A stretch of DNA of 14,519 nt, from positions 1-14,519 of the forward strand of contig JAFZUB010000174.1 in the NCBI GenBank assembly GCA_017618515.1, read 5' to 3'. Made by a program: the position numbers and the translations under genes. Position 1 is the stretch's first letter. The number at the start of each line of letters is the position of its first letter. Below the pieces are notes generated by a model, which saw nothing but the letters and a program-made list of their open reading frames with translations, made no database searches and was not told the origin of the DNA. The stretch comes from Bacteroidaceae bacterium. Lineage in GTDB: Bacteria; Bacteroidota; Bacteroidia; Bacteroidales; Bacteroidaceae. Of the stretch, positions 6,921 to 13,784 are shown in pieces.

Positions 6921-6928
6921 TAAAGGTA
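6921..6928 (-). promoter_or_regulatory. Probable promoter -7 box of the recJ operon
   Basis: The minus strand reads TACCTTTA, close to the Bacteroidota -7 consensus TAnnTTTG but lacking the final G. TTG- and TTTA-like candidates for the -33 element lie 16-22 nt upstream. The transcript would start near 6914, about 110 nt before the recJ ATG. Support is moderate only. Confidence 0.4.
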
Positions 6929-7007
6929 CGATTATTTTCCGATACAACGATAAAGTTGCGTGTTAAACACTGTATTTTTAGTGCATAAGTATTATTTTTA
7001 TACAAGA

Positions 7008-7033
7008 AAGGAGCACCTCGCGAGGTACTCCTT
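7008..7033 (-). terminator. Intrinsic terminator after the C1B peptidase gene
   Basis: Inverted repeat: AAGGAG (7008-7013) with CTCCTT (7028-7033), one C/A mismatch, then ACCTCG (7015-7020) with CGAGGT (7021-7026). On the minus strand it starts 27 bp after the stop codon at 7060 and is followed by a T-rich run (TTTCTTGTATAAAAATAAT). The innermost bases must form the loop. Confidence 0.7.
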
Positions 7034-7059
7034 GTCTATTTGTATAGTTTTGCTTGGTT

Positions 7060-8259
7060 TTATTTCAAGCCAATCTTCTTGGCAATCTTGGAAGGCACAG
7101 CCTTCTTATTGACTACGATGTTGATGGTCTTGTAGGCAACGTAGGGCTTGGAGATGTAGGCATATCCCTTGTACTTGCCATACTTGCCCCAGGAGTTCTT
7201 CATCATATAGTACTCCTTGCCGTTCTGATCCTTGGAGATACCGTAGAGCAGCATGCCGTGGTCATCGGTGGTCTCCCAGTTGTCGAAGGCTTCCTGGCGA
7301 AGTTCCTGAGTGATAATCTTCTCAGTGGCATCGTTGAAAGAGGCTTGCTTACTCTTGTCCTTGCCAATCCAGCGCTCCTGGTCGGAGCCCTCGGTGCTAT
7401 TGTCCTTGGCGTCGGCAGGCACGGAGGCGATGCTGGTGCTGTTGCGGTTGAAATAGCTCTCGCTTACATCGGCACCCCATGCTACAGTGTAGCCATTGTT
7501 GATGGCGTTGTCGATAACCTCCATAAACTCGTCAAGCGGAAGGTTGTAGCTCTGTGCCCAGCGCCAGTTGTCCTGAATCTCAATAGCAAACTGAGTGTAA
7601 AAGTCATGATGGTTAAAGGAGGTCAGGCTGACATAGTCGTCGGTGTCGATGCCAAGACTCTGATAGAAACTCTGCGGAGTATAGGTCTTGCCTTCATACT
7701 CAAATGTCTCGGGCATCGGGCCAAGGTAAGCTTCGAGGATGGACTCGAAGGGCTTCTGCCAGCAGGGAGAGAGTTTTTTCACATTGGCGTGGGGGCCAGT
7801 GAAAGCACCGAGGTAACCCTGGGCAACCTTCTCCAACTCGCTATGATTGAAGAGGGTGTCGCCATAGAGAGTGCCGGCGGGAGTCACTGCACTTTCGGGG
7901 CAGATACCATAGTTCTTGAGACAGTAGAGTACATCGTAGAAGCTGCCACCCTGTGACCAGCTTACGTCACCGTGCATACGTACGTTGGCGATAGCGCGGT
8001 CGATGTAGGTCTTGTAGATGACATAGGCTTCGGCGAGGTCGTAGGTCTTGCCGGTGTTGCGGAGGATTTCGGCCTCAATGAAGCCGAGGCTGGAGAATGC
8101 CCAGCAGGTGCCGGAGCGGTGCTGGTCCTTAACGCAGGTAACAGGAATTTCCTTTACTACAGTGAATGCAGTGGTGTCGACGTCGTCGGCCATCACGGGG
8201 GCGCTACTCATAAGCGCAGTTGCAGCGAAGAGAGCTGCGAAGATGTTTGTAAATTTCAT
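7060..8259 (-). CDS. pepC: Secreted bleomycin hydrolase-like cysteine aminopeptidase (C1B family)
   Basis: A papain-fold peptidase of the bleomycin hydrolase / aminopeptidase C family, 399 residues. The catalytic set is intact: oxyanion Q46 and C52 in DQHRSGTCWAFSS, H334 in DDHGMLLYG and N355 in MKNSWGKYG. Residues 1-24 (positive start, hydrophobic core FAALFAATALMSSAPVMA) form a clear signal peptide, so it is exported to the periplasm or beyond, unlike the cytosolic enzymes of this family in Lactobacillales and eukaryotes. The C-terminus ends KKIGLK and is not obviously the processed tail typical of bleomycin hydrolases. The length (about 375 mature) is below the roughly 450 of classical members. 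It lies 33 bp after the M24 peptidase, without a clear promoter between, and is followed by a terminator; the pair probably forms an operon for peptide breakdown. Confidence 0.9.
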   Translation of the reverse strand: MKFTNIFAALFAATALMSSAPVMADDVDTTAFTVVKEIPVTCVKDQHRSGTCWAFSSLGFIEAEILRNTGKTYDLAEAYVIYKTYIDRAIANVRMHGDVSWSQGGSFYDVLYCLKNYGICPESAVTPAGTLYGDTLFNHSELEKVAQGYLGAFTGPHANVKKLSPCWQKPFESILEAYLGPMPETFEYEGKTYTPQSFYQSLGIDTDDYVSLTSFNHHDFYTQFAIEIQDNWRWAQSYNLPLDEFMEVIDNAINNGYTVAWGADVSESYFNRNSTSIASVPADAKDNSTEGSDQERWIGKDKSKQASFNDATEKIITQELRQEAFDNWETTDDHGMLLYGISKDQNGKEYYMMKNSWGKYGKYKGYAYISKPYVAYKTINIVVNKKAVPSKIAKKIGLK

Positions 8260-8292
8260 AGATAATTGGTGTTATAATTTTATACTTTATTC

Positions 8293-9693
8293 TTAATAGT
8301 GGAATTCTGCCACATATTTCTCAACATCGTCGGCGTGGTAGGGTATGCGGTCCTTACCAAGGAAGCGTGCTCCGTCATCGGTTATCAGCACATCGTCTTC
8401 TATGCGTACCCCGCCAAAGTCCTTGTACTTCTCTATGGCGTTGAAGTCCAGGAAGTCGGAGTTGATATTGTTGGTGCGCCAATAGTCGATAAGGTCAGGA
8501 ATAAAATATATGCCCGGCTCGTCGGTAATGACAAATCCCTTCTGCAGGCGGCGACCCATACGAAGGCTGGCAGTGCCAAACTGGGTGGAGGGGCGCACCT
8601 CGTCGTCATAGCCCACATATACCTGACCAAGGTCTTCCATGTCATGCACGTCAAGGCCCATCATGTGGCCGAGGCCGTGGGGGAGAAATAGGGCGTGAGC
8701 ACCAGCCTGCACAGCCTCTTCAGTGTCGCCCTTCATAAGACCAAGATCCTTGAGGCCATTGGTGATGAGGCGGCATACATCCATGTGTACGTCATAGTAT
8801 TTCACGCCAGGCTTTGCCTGCTGCATGGCGAGGTCGTGTGCTTGCTCCACTATGGTGTAGATGTCTCGCTGGCGATGGGTAAACTTGCCACTCACGGGTG
8901 TGGTGCGAGTGTGATCGGAGCAATAGTTATTGATAGTCTCGGCTCCAGCATCAACCAGCAGCAGACGACCGGCCTCCAGATGAGTCATCTTGGGTGCACC
9001 GTGAAGTATCTCGCCATGCATGGTCACTATTGATGCAAACGAGACTTTGCTGCCTAAAGAACGGGCAATGCCGTCGATGGTGCCGCCGATGAAATGCTCG
9101 GTAACACCAGGCTGTGCCAACTTCATGGCAGTGGTGTGCATCTTAAAACCGATAGAGCATGCACGCTCAATCTCGCGTATCTCTTCTTCGCTCTTGGTGG
9201 AGCGCAGGTCAACCACCGCCTTGATGAGTTTGAGTGAAGCTGCTGCTTTCTGCTCGGCGGGCTTGATGTCCAGCAGTTCTTGCAACAGTATCTTGTTGTC
9301 GTAGCGATAGGGGGGCAAGAAGTGTATTTCCTGTCCACTCTGCTTGGCTGCTTCCACTAGCTGGCTCAGCTTGCTGAATGGTGCACTCTCCTTTACCCCG
9401 GCCATATCAGCCATATCGCTGACGCTATCCACGGAGCCGTACCATACAATGTCGTCGATATCAATATCATCGCCAAGGAAATACTCTTTCTGATTGTCCA
9501 CGTCAATCACGCCGGCCAGACCGTCGCGTTGTGCACCGAAGAAGTAGAGGAAGCTACTGTCCTGACGGAAGGTGTAGCAGTTGTTGGGATAGTTGGCAGG
9601 ACTTTCGTTATTGCCCAGGATGATAATCAAGCCGCCACCCACCTTATCGGCTAAGGCCTTGCGGCGCATGATGTATGTGTCTTTGCTGAACAT
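8293..9693 (-). CDS. pepP: Xaa-Pro aminopeptidase (aminopeptidase P, M24B)
   Basis: Removes N-terminal residues preceding proline, with a dinuclear metal centre; predicted cytosolic. The 466 residues comprise an N-terminal creatinase-like domain (about 1-160, with GNNESPANYPNNCYTFRQDSSFLYFFG-type aminopeptidase P start) and a C-terminal pita-bread domain. All five metal ligands are visible: D248 (LLVDAG), D260 (NYCSDHTRT), H343 (PHGLGHMMGLDVH), E392 (TDEPGIYF) and E432 (VRIEDD), with H350 in the usual second histidine position. ATG 9693 is preceded by a TAACTTTG promoter and an 8-bp-periodic leader. It heads a probable two-gene operon with the secreted C1B peptidase downstream. Confidence 0.94.
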   Translation of the reverse strand: MFSKDTYIMRRKALADKVGGGLIIILGNNESPANYPNNCYTFRQDSSFLYFFGAQRDGLAGVIDVDNQKEYFLGDDIDIDDIVWYGSVDSVSDMADMAGVKESAPFSKLSQLVEAAKQSGQEIHFLPPYRYDNKILLQELLDIKPAEQKAAASLKLIKAVVDLRSTKSEEEIREIERACSIGFKMHTTAMKLAQPGVTEHFIGGTIDGIARSLGSKVSFASIVTMHGEILHGAPKMTHLEAGRLLLVDAGAETINNYCSDHTRTTPVSGKFTHRQRDIYTIVEQAHDLAMQQAKPGVKYYDVHMDVCRLITNGLKDLGLMKGDTEEAVQAGAHALFLPHGLGHMMGLDVHDMEDLGQVYVGYDDEVRPSTQFGTASLRMGRRLQKGFVITDEPGIYFIPDLIDYWRTNNINSDFLDFNAIEKYKDFGGVRIEDDVLITDDGARFLGKDRIPYHADDVEKYVAEFHY

Positions 9694-9700
9694 GATTATA

Positions 9701-9724
9701 TTTGACTATTTTACTATTTCACGA
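9701..9724 (-). repeat. 8-bp tandem repeat in the leader of the M24 peptidase gene
   Basis: Plus-strand octamers: TTTGACTA (9701), TTTTACTA (9709) and TTTCACGA (9717), with weaker units CTTGACTT and following to about 9748. On the sense strand these read TAGTCAAA-like units ending 7 bp before the ATG. Together they fill almost the whole leader between the promoter and the start codon. Confidence 0.6.
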
Positions 9725-9760
9725 CTTGACTTTCGTCTTTTTACTTTTGCCTGTGGCTTG

Positions 9761-9768
9761 CAAAGTTA
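9761..9768 (-). promoter_or_regulatory. Promoter -7 box of the M24-C1B peptidase operon
   Basis: The minus strand reads TAACTTTG, a full match to the Bacteroidota -7 consensus TAnnTTTG. The -33 element is weak (TTAC about 21 nt upstream). The predicted start site is near 9754, about 60 nt before the ATG at 9693. It lies between the stop of patB and the M24 gene, separating two transcription units. Confidence 0.65.
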
Positions 9769-9813
9769 CAAAAATAATTCTGAAAGAGGGTAATTATGTT
9801 GCCAAAATAATGG

Positions 9814-10995
9814 TTATGCACCTATTTCTGTATATGCTTGCTGCAGTTTATGGAGTGCCGAGACCAAGTCTGCGCGTGGCAGAGCCACGTTGAGGCGCAT
9901 AAATTTCTCTCCTTCCTTGCCGAAGGTCTGTCCTTCGTTTAGATAGAGGTGGGCTTTCTCCAGGTAGAATTTATGCATCTCCTCTGCCGAGGCAAAAGGC
10001 ATCTCTCTGTTATCAAGGAATATGAGGAAAGAAGCCTCTGGATGCATTGGCTTAATCTTGGGGCAGTGTTCACTAAGAAATGTCTCAACCATCTTAATAT
10101 TTCTTTGCGTATAGTCGAGCATTTGCTGTAGCCACTCTTCGCCTTCCTCGGTGTAGCATGCTTGCAGACAGCCATAAGAGAAGATGTTGCCCAGCGCCAC
10201 ATCAGCTTGGTCAAGGAATGTAAAGTATCGCTCACGCATTGCGGGAGACAGGCTGTAGCAGTACGATACCACTACGCCGGGCATATTGAACACCTTGCTC
10301 GGAGCGTTCATGGTCAGAGCAATGTCGCGTGCTTCTGCGCAACTATTGACAAAGGGTGTGTAGCGATGACCGCGTAGAGTCATGTCGGAGTGTATCTCAT
10401 CGCTCAGCACCTTAACACCATGTTTGTAGCATAGCTTTGCCACTCGTTCCAGCACATCTGGAGCCCACACTCTGCCGCCTGGATTGTGTGGATTGCACAA
10501 AATCATCATCTTGCATCCAGGCAGTTTCTGCTCCAGGTCGTCGAGGTCCATCTCAAATCGACCGTTCACTACTCGGAGTGGGTTATCTACACGCGTGCGT
10601 TCATTAATATCTATTATATGAGCGAAAGGGTGATATACGGGTGGCTGTATCAGTATCTTATCCCCCTTTTCGGTAAAGGCACAAACAGCATGGTGTACAG
10701 CCGGAACGATGCCTGGCACGAAATGGATATCTTCTGCTTTGAGGCAGACACTGTGCCTGCGCTCCATCCAGTTTATTATGCTCTTATAGAAAGAGGCGGG
10801 AGGTAGAGTGTAGCCAAGTACTCTTTGCTTAAGGCGCTGCTCTATGGAGCGCACCACAAACGGTGGTGTCTCAAAGTCCATGTCAGCTACCCACAGCGGC
10901 ATGACATCGCTGCGCCCAAGCATTTGGAAGAGTCCGTCGTATTTAAGGCAGTCGGTGCCACGGCGCTCTACATGCTTGTCGAAATCGTACTGCAT
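9814..10995 (-). CDS. patB: PLP-dependent C-S lyase / aminotransferase (MalY/PatB family)
   Basis: Fold-type I PLP enzyme of the MalY/PatB group; members act as cystathionine beta-lyases or cysteine-S-conjugate lyases, releasing pyruvate, ammonia and a thiol. At 393 residues it has normal length. Visible: N-terminal FDKHVERRGTDCLKYD and MPLWVADMDFETPP (typical of the group), GYTLPP (61-66), PPVYHPF with Y121, CNPHNPGGRVW (167-177), LSDEIHSDM with D199, and the PLP-binding lysine K234 in NAPSKVFNMPG. The start codon lies 3 bp after the codB stop, indicating tight co-transcription and coupling. The natural substrate cannot be read from sequence; the link with a nucleobase permease is unusual for a cystathionine lyase. 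Confidence 0.92.
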   Translation of the reverse strand: MQYDFDKHVERRGTDCLKYDGLFQMLGRSDVMPLWVADMDFETPPFVVRSIEQRLKQRVLGYTLPPASFYKSIINWMERRHSVCLKAEDIHFVPGIVPAVHHAVCAFTEKGDKILIQPPVYHPFAHIIDINERTRVDNPLRVVNGRFEMDLDDLEQKLPGCKMMILCNPHNPGGRVWAPDVLERVAKLCYKHGVKVLSDEIHSDMTLRGHRYTPFVNSCAEARDIALTMNAPSKVFNMPGVVVSYCYSLSPAMRERYFTFLDQADVALGNIFSYGCLQACYTEEGEEWLQQMLDYTQRNIKMVETFLSEHCPKIKPMHPEASFLIFLDNREMPFASAEEMHKFYLEKAHLYLNEGQTFGKEGEKFMRLNVALPRADLVSALHKLQQAYTEIGA

Positions 10996-10998
10996 CTC

Positions 10999-12237
10999 TT
11001 ACTTCTTGCTCAGTGCCCTACCGATGAGGTAGCAGATGGCGGCTACTACCATACCATTGATTGCCGGGATGCCCCAGTTTACGAGATTGGCAACCACAGC
11101 ACCTGCCACTACGCCCAGTACCGCACCCCAGACTACGGTCTTTGGCTTGGTCTCAGTGCCTTCAGCATAGTCGCTCTTGTTAAGCAGATAGCCGAGGATG
11201 AGGATGATGCCAACAGGGGGCAGAGTGCAGTTGAGGATGTTGAGGTAACCGCAGAAATTGTTGTAGAGCCATACGGCGGAAACAGTGCCTATAAAACCGC
11301 TCATCAGCACCATACTCTTCTTGCTTAACTTGAATATATTGGCAAGACCGAGACCGGTGGAGTAGAGGGCATTGTCATTTGTGGTCCAGATATTCAGACC
11401 CAGCACCAGCACAGCGATATAGAAGAGGTTGAGGTTAATCATTACATCGAAGATGTCGTTGCCGCCCACATAGACCGAGCTGACAGCACCGAAGAGGAAC
11501 ATCAAGCTATTGCCGATGAAGAAGGCGACTATGGTGATGATGCAGCCAGCCTTGCTGCTCTTGGCAAAACGTGTGAAGTTTGGCGTGGCTGTACCGCCGC
11601 TGATAAAGCTACCGATTACAAGGCCAGCGCCGGCAATGATGCCGAGCGTCTTTTCGCCCTCTTCAAACTGCTCTATCAGACCGCGGTCGCCCTGGCGGAT
11701 GGCCAAAATCATGGCTACAGTACCAAGTATGGCTACGCACGGCACAGCGATATAGCTGATAATGGTGAGTCCCTTGATGCCGTAGTAGGCAGAGGCAGTC
11801 ATACATACGCCTGCAATCGCTACCATGATATAAGTGGCTGACATGCTGTCGCCGAAGGCTACTTTGGCGATAGGAATGGCAAACATTGCGAGACCAACGC
11901 CAAACCAACCCATCTGGGTGAAGCTAATCATTGCGCTTGGCAGATAACTGCCCTTGGTGCCAAAACTTCTCACGGCTAGCAAGTCAAGGCTAAGACCGGT
12001 CTTGGCTCCCACATAACCCAGCGAACCGGTATAAGCGCCGAGGATGATACCGCCGAGTACTGTTGCTGCAATAAAGTCGGCGAAGTTGAGACCTTGAGCC
12101 ATATTCTGTCCTACCCACATACTGGCAGAGAAGAATGTGAAGCCCATCATAATCATAAACATGGTGAGGTTGCTCCTACGAGCTTCCCTGCTCACCGCAG
12201 TCGATTGGAAATCGACATCTTTCTTCTGTGTACTCAT
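10999..12237 (-). CDS. codB: CodB-like cytosine/nucleobase permease (NCS1 family)
   Basis: Inner-membrane nucleobase:cation symporter of the NCS1 family, 412 residues and about 12 hydrophobic segments. Blocks shared with E. coli CodB as I remember it: GFTFFSASMW (32-41), GYVGAKTGL (74-82), GWFGVGLAMFAIP (110-122), GSFISGGT (209-216) and LNIWTTNDNALY (281-292), then WLYNNF. This makes cytosine or a close relative the likely substrate. Unlike the E. coli codBA operon, no cytosine deaminase gene is adjacent: the upstream neighbour is a phosphoribosyltransferase-domain gene (48-bp spacer made of octamer units) and the downstream one is patB (3-bp spacer). ATG 12237 overlaps the last repeat unit. 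Confidence 0.93.
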   Translation of the reverse strand: MSTQKKDVDFQSTAVSREARRSNLTMFMIMMGFTFFSASMWVGQNMAQGLNFADFIAATVLGGIILGAYTGSLGYVGAKTGLSLDLLAVRSFGTKGSYLPSAMISFTQMGWFGVGLAMFAIPIAKVAFGDSMSATYIMVAIAGVCMTASAYYGIKGLTIISYIAVPCVAILGTVAMILAIRQGDRGLIEQFEEGEKTLGIIAGAGLVIGSFISGGTATPNFTRFAKSSKAGCIITIVAFFIGNSLMFLFGAVSSVYVGGNDIFDVMINLNLFYIAVLVLGLNIWTTNDNALYSTGLGLANIFKLSKKSMVLMSGFIGTVSAVWLYNNFCGYLNILNCTLPPVGIILILGYLLNKSDYAEGTETKPKTVVWGAVLGVVAGAVVANLVNWGIPAINGMVVAAICYLIGRALSKK

Positions 12238-12284
12238 TGTTTTATTGTTTTAGTTATTCTTTTCAATCTTTCAATTTTTCAATC
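12237..12284 (-). repeat. Octamer tract filling the spacer before codB
   Basis: The 48-bp spacer splits into six 8-bp units on the plus strand: TTGTTTTA (12237), TTGTTTTA (12245), GTTATTCT (12253), TTTCAATC (12261), TTTCAATT (12269) and TTTCAATC (12277). The outer units are two runs of near-identical octamers, with one unrelated unit between. The tract begins one base after the stop codon of the upstream gene (12286-12288, minus strand) and ends at the last base of the codB ATG. Confidence 0.8.
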
Positions 12285-12285
12285 T

Positions 12286-13395
12286 TTATAGGTATTTTCC
12301 CAATGCAGCCTCTATCTCGCTGAGTCTTACTTCAGCGATGTGCTTTAGGTTGCGCTTGTAGCTGCGCTGGCGAAACGCTTCTTCCAGTTGATAAAGGGAG
12401 CGCAGACTCTCGATATCAGCAAAGGTGGGGGAGAGGGTGTGTTCGCAATAATGGTTTATCTCAAGCCACTCCTCAAAGCTCGAGGGCGAGGGATAACCTA
12501 TCTTTTCATCCACAAAGGCTTTCATGTTAGTGTTGTCGGCAGCGGTACGTATGTCGCGCCAATATTCCATGGCCTCATGGTAATGCTCGGGTATCTCGTA
12601 GCGCCTGGCTCCGCCGTCGTATATGATACATTTCTCAAACAACACATTGTCCTGCTCCAGCACATTGCGCCTGTATTCGGGCGCAAGTACTGAGTCATGC
12701 CAGTAGAAGTCGATGCTCGGCACATTCACACCTGTGGCTCCCTTGTGTTGATACACAGAGAAGATGCCTTCATAGAATATGCATGTAAACCCTTCAAACT
12801 CGGGCCAGAACTCGCGCAGCCGCTCGGTGAATCCCTCCATCAAATCGAAAGCGCGTGTGCCTCCTACGGTGAAGAAGATGATGCGTCTCAGCTTGCCTCC
12901 GCGCTTACGGTAGCGCTCTATCACATAGTTGAAGCATTCCTTCAACGTGTCGCCCGTAGCCACGATGTCACCTATCAGTATGGTGCCGTTATCTACGATG
13001 TTGTATTTCTGGTACTTTATCTCCAGGCGCAGAATCTTCTTGTTTTCTATGATTCTCTCGCACGATAGGAAATTCATATTGTTCACCTGTATGCCAGCCT
13101 GGTGGGAAGCTTCCTCTACGGGGTAGTTCAAGCCTCCCCTGAGGATGGTGAGAATGTCAAGGTGCTGTATGCCCTCGGCTCCCTTCATCCATTTCAATAC
13201 CTCGATGGTGGGCGGAAGCAAATCGAGGTATGTTTGGAAACCTACCTCTTCGGGGTGCATCAGCAATCGCTGAGCTTCTTTATAGCTGGCGATAAAATAT
13301 TGATTGGCTACGTGCGGAGCGTCTAACTTGTAGATACTCACCTCATTGCTCCTCTGTATAAATCTAAGGCTTGCGCCAACGAGTTTAGGATGCAT
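12286..13395 (-). CDS. Phosphoribosyltransferase-domain protein of unknown substrate
   Basis: A 369-residue protein starting at ATG 13395 (MHPKLVGASLRF). The frame stays open to 13470, but that extension (MRRFVADIIFFVYICNSENI...) contains the promoter box at 13426-13433 and reads like translated AT-rich spacer, so I prefer the internal ATG. A type I PRTase core is seen: ILTILRGGLNYPV (81-93), a PPi-loop-like segment with R86-G87-G88, and the PRPP loop ILIGDIVATGDTL (138-150). In that loop the first of the two usual acidic residues is glycine. The C-terminal third (about 210-369) is charged, rich in aromatic residues and matches nothing I recognise. Position at the head of a codB-patB operon suggests a role in nucleobase salvage, by inference only. 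Confidence 0.82.
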   Translation of the reverse strand: MHPKLVGASLRFIQRSNEVSIYKLDAPHVANQYFIASYKEAQRLLMHPEEVGFQTYLDLLPPTIEVLKWMKGAEGIQHLDILTILRGGLNYPVEEASHQAGIQVNNMNFLSCERIIENKKILRLEIKYQKYNIVDNGTILIGDIVATGDTLKECFNYVIERYRKRGGKLRRIIFFTVGGTRAFDLMEGFTERLREFWPEFEGFTCIFYEGIFSVYQHKGATGVNVPSIDFYWHDSVLAPEYRRNVLEQDNVLFEKCIIYDGGARRYEIPEHYHEAMEYWRDIRTAADNTNMKAFVDEKIGYPSPSSFEEWLEINHYCEHTLSPTFADIESLRSLYQLEEAFRQRSYKRNLKHIAEVRLSEIEAALGKYL

Positions 13396-13425
13396 AAAAA
13401 AGAATTCAGAAATATTTTCTGAGTT

Positions 13426-13433
13426 GCAAATAT
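13426..13433 (-). promoter_or_regulatory. Promoter -7 box of the PRTase-codB-patB operon
   Basis: The minus strand reads TATATTTG, a full match to TAnnTTTG, with a TTTG about 23 nt upstream as a loosely spaced -33 element. A start site near 13419 would leave a leader of about 24 nt before ATG 13395. It supports the internal start of the downstream gene. Confidence 0.65.
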
Positions 13434-13648
13434 AGACAAAAAAAATTATATCGGCCACAAATCTTCGCAATTATTTTTAACCTTTTTTAATTTCGCATCC
13501 ATCTACTACCTTATAATAATATACGCGCGCGAAGAGGGCGCGAGAAAAATATGAAATAACAAATTTTGTATGTTATTAGCTTTTCTCCTTTTTTTTCGCC
13601 AAAAAAGTTGGGAAAGTTCATGTTTTTTCTAAAAAAGTTATAATAAAA

Positions 13649-13681
13649 TTTGCCTGTGTCAGGACAATTTTCTTATCTTTG
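13649..13681 (+). promoter_or_regulatory. Promoter of the BspA-like gene
   Basis: TTTG at 13649-13652 (-33) and TATCTTTG at 13674-13681 (-7), spaced by 21 bp, fit the Bacteroidota primary sigma consensus very well. The predicted start is near 13688, leaving a 5' UTR of about 94 nt. Confidence 0.85.
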
Positions 13682-13758
13682 CAATTCCTGCGTAGTGTGT
13701 CGTGACACATGGCGCGGATAGAAAAATGAAGAAATAGTAATACCATTATTTAACTTTT

Positions 13759-13784
13759 TTATTAACCTAAATTATTAACCTATG
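13759..13784 (+). repeat. 13-bp direct repeat ending in the start codon of the BspA-like gene
   Basis: TTATTAACCTAAA (13759-13771) is followed at once by TTATTAACCTATG (13772-13784), identical at the first 11 positions. The second copy ends with the ATG start codon. Confidence 0.7.

Larger units (their letters stand above)
13396..13781. other. Divergent intergenic region (386 bp)
   Basis: AT-rich region between the minus-strand phosphoribosyltransferase gene and the plus-strand BspA-like gene. It holds the two divergent promoters (13426-13433 minus; 13649-13681 plus), a short GC-rich hairpin at 13524-13542 (CGCGC with GCGCG, 9-nt loop) of unclear role, two AAAAAAGTT stretches (near 13603 and 13631), and the 5' UTR of the BspA-like gene with a small stem-loop (TGTGTC 13696-13701 with GACACA 13704-13709). 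I see no additional gene. Confidence 0.7.

Noticed and set aside
7054..7956. 300-codon open frame on the plus strand opposite the C1B peptidase gene
   Set aside because: It lies fully antisense to a gene with an intact Cys-His-Asn catalytic set, has a low-complexity Val/Leu/Gly translation and no family motif; it is a codon-bias shadow.
10825..11328. 167-codon open frame on the plus strand opposite patB/codB
   Set aside because: It spans the junction of two well-supported minus-strand genes and has no motif.
12980..13470. Possible toxin-antitoxin or defence gene at the head of the codB operon
   Set aside because: The RGG and PRPP-loop motifs point to a phosphoribosyltransferase; no nuclease, toxin or phage-related feature was seen in the neighbourhood.
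13524..13542. GC-rich hairpin between the divergent promoters
   Set aside because: The stem is only 5 bp with a 9-nt loop and no T tract follows; not strong enough to call a terminator, and it is in no known transcript.
13396..13781. Riboswitch (such as a purine or TPP type) before the nucleobase operon
   Set aside because: The predicted leader on the operon side is only about 24 nt, too short for a known riboswitch.
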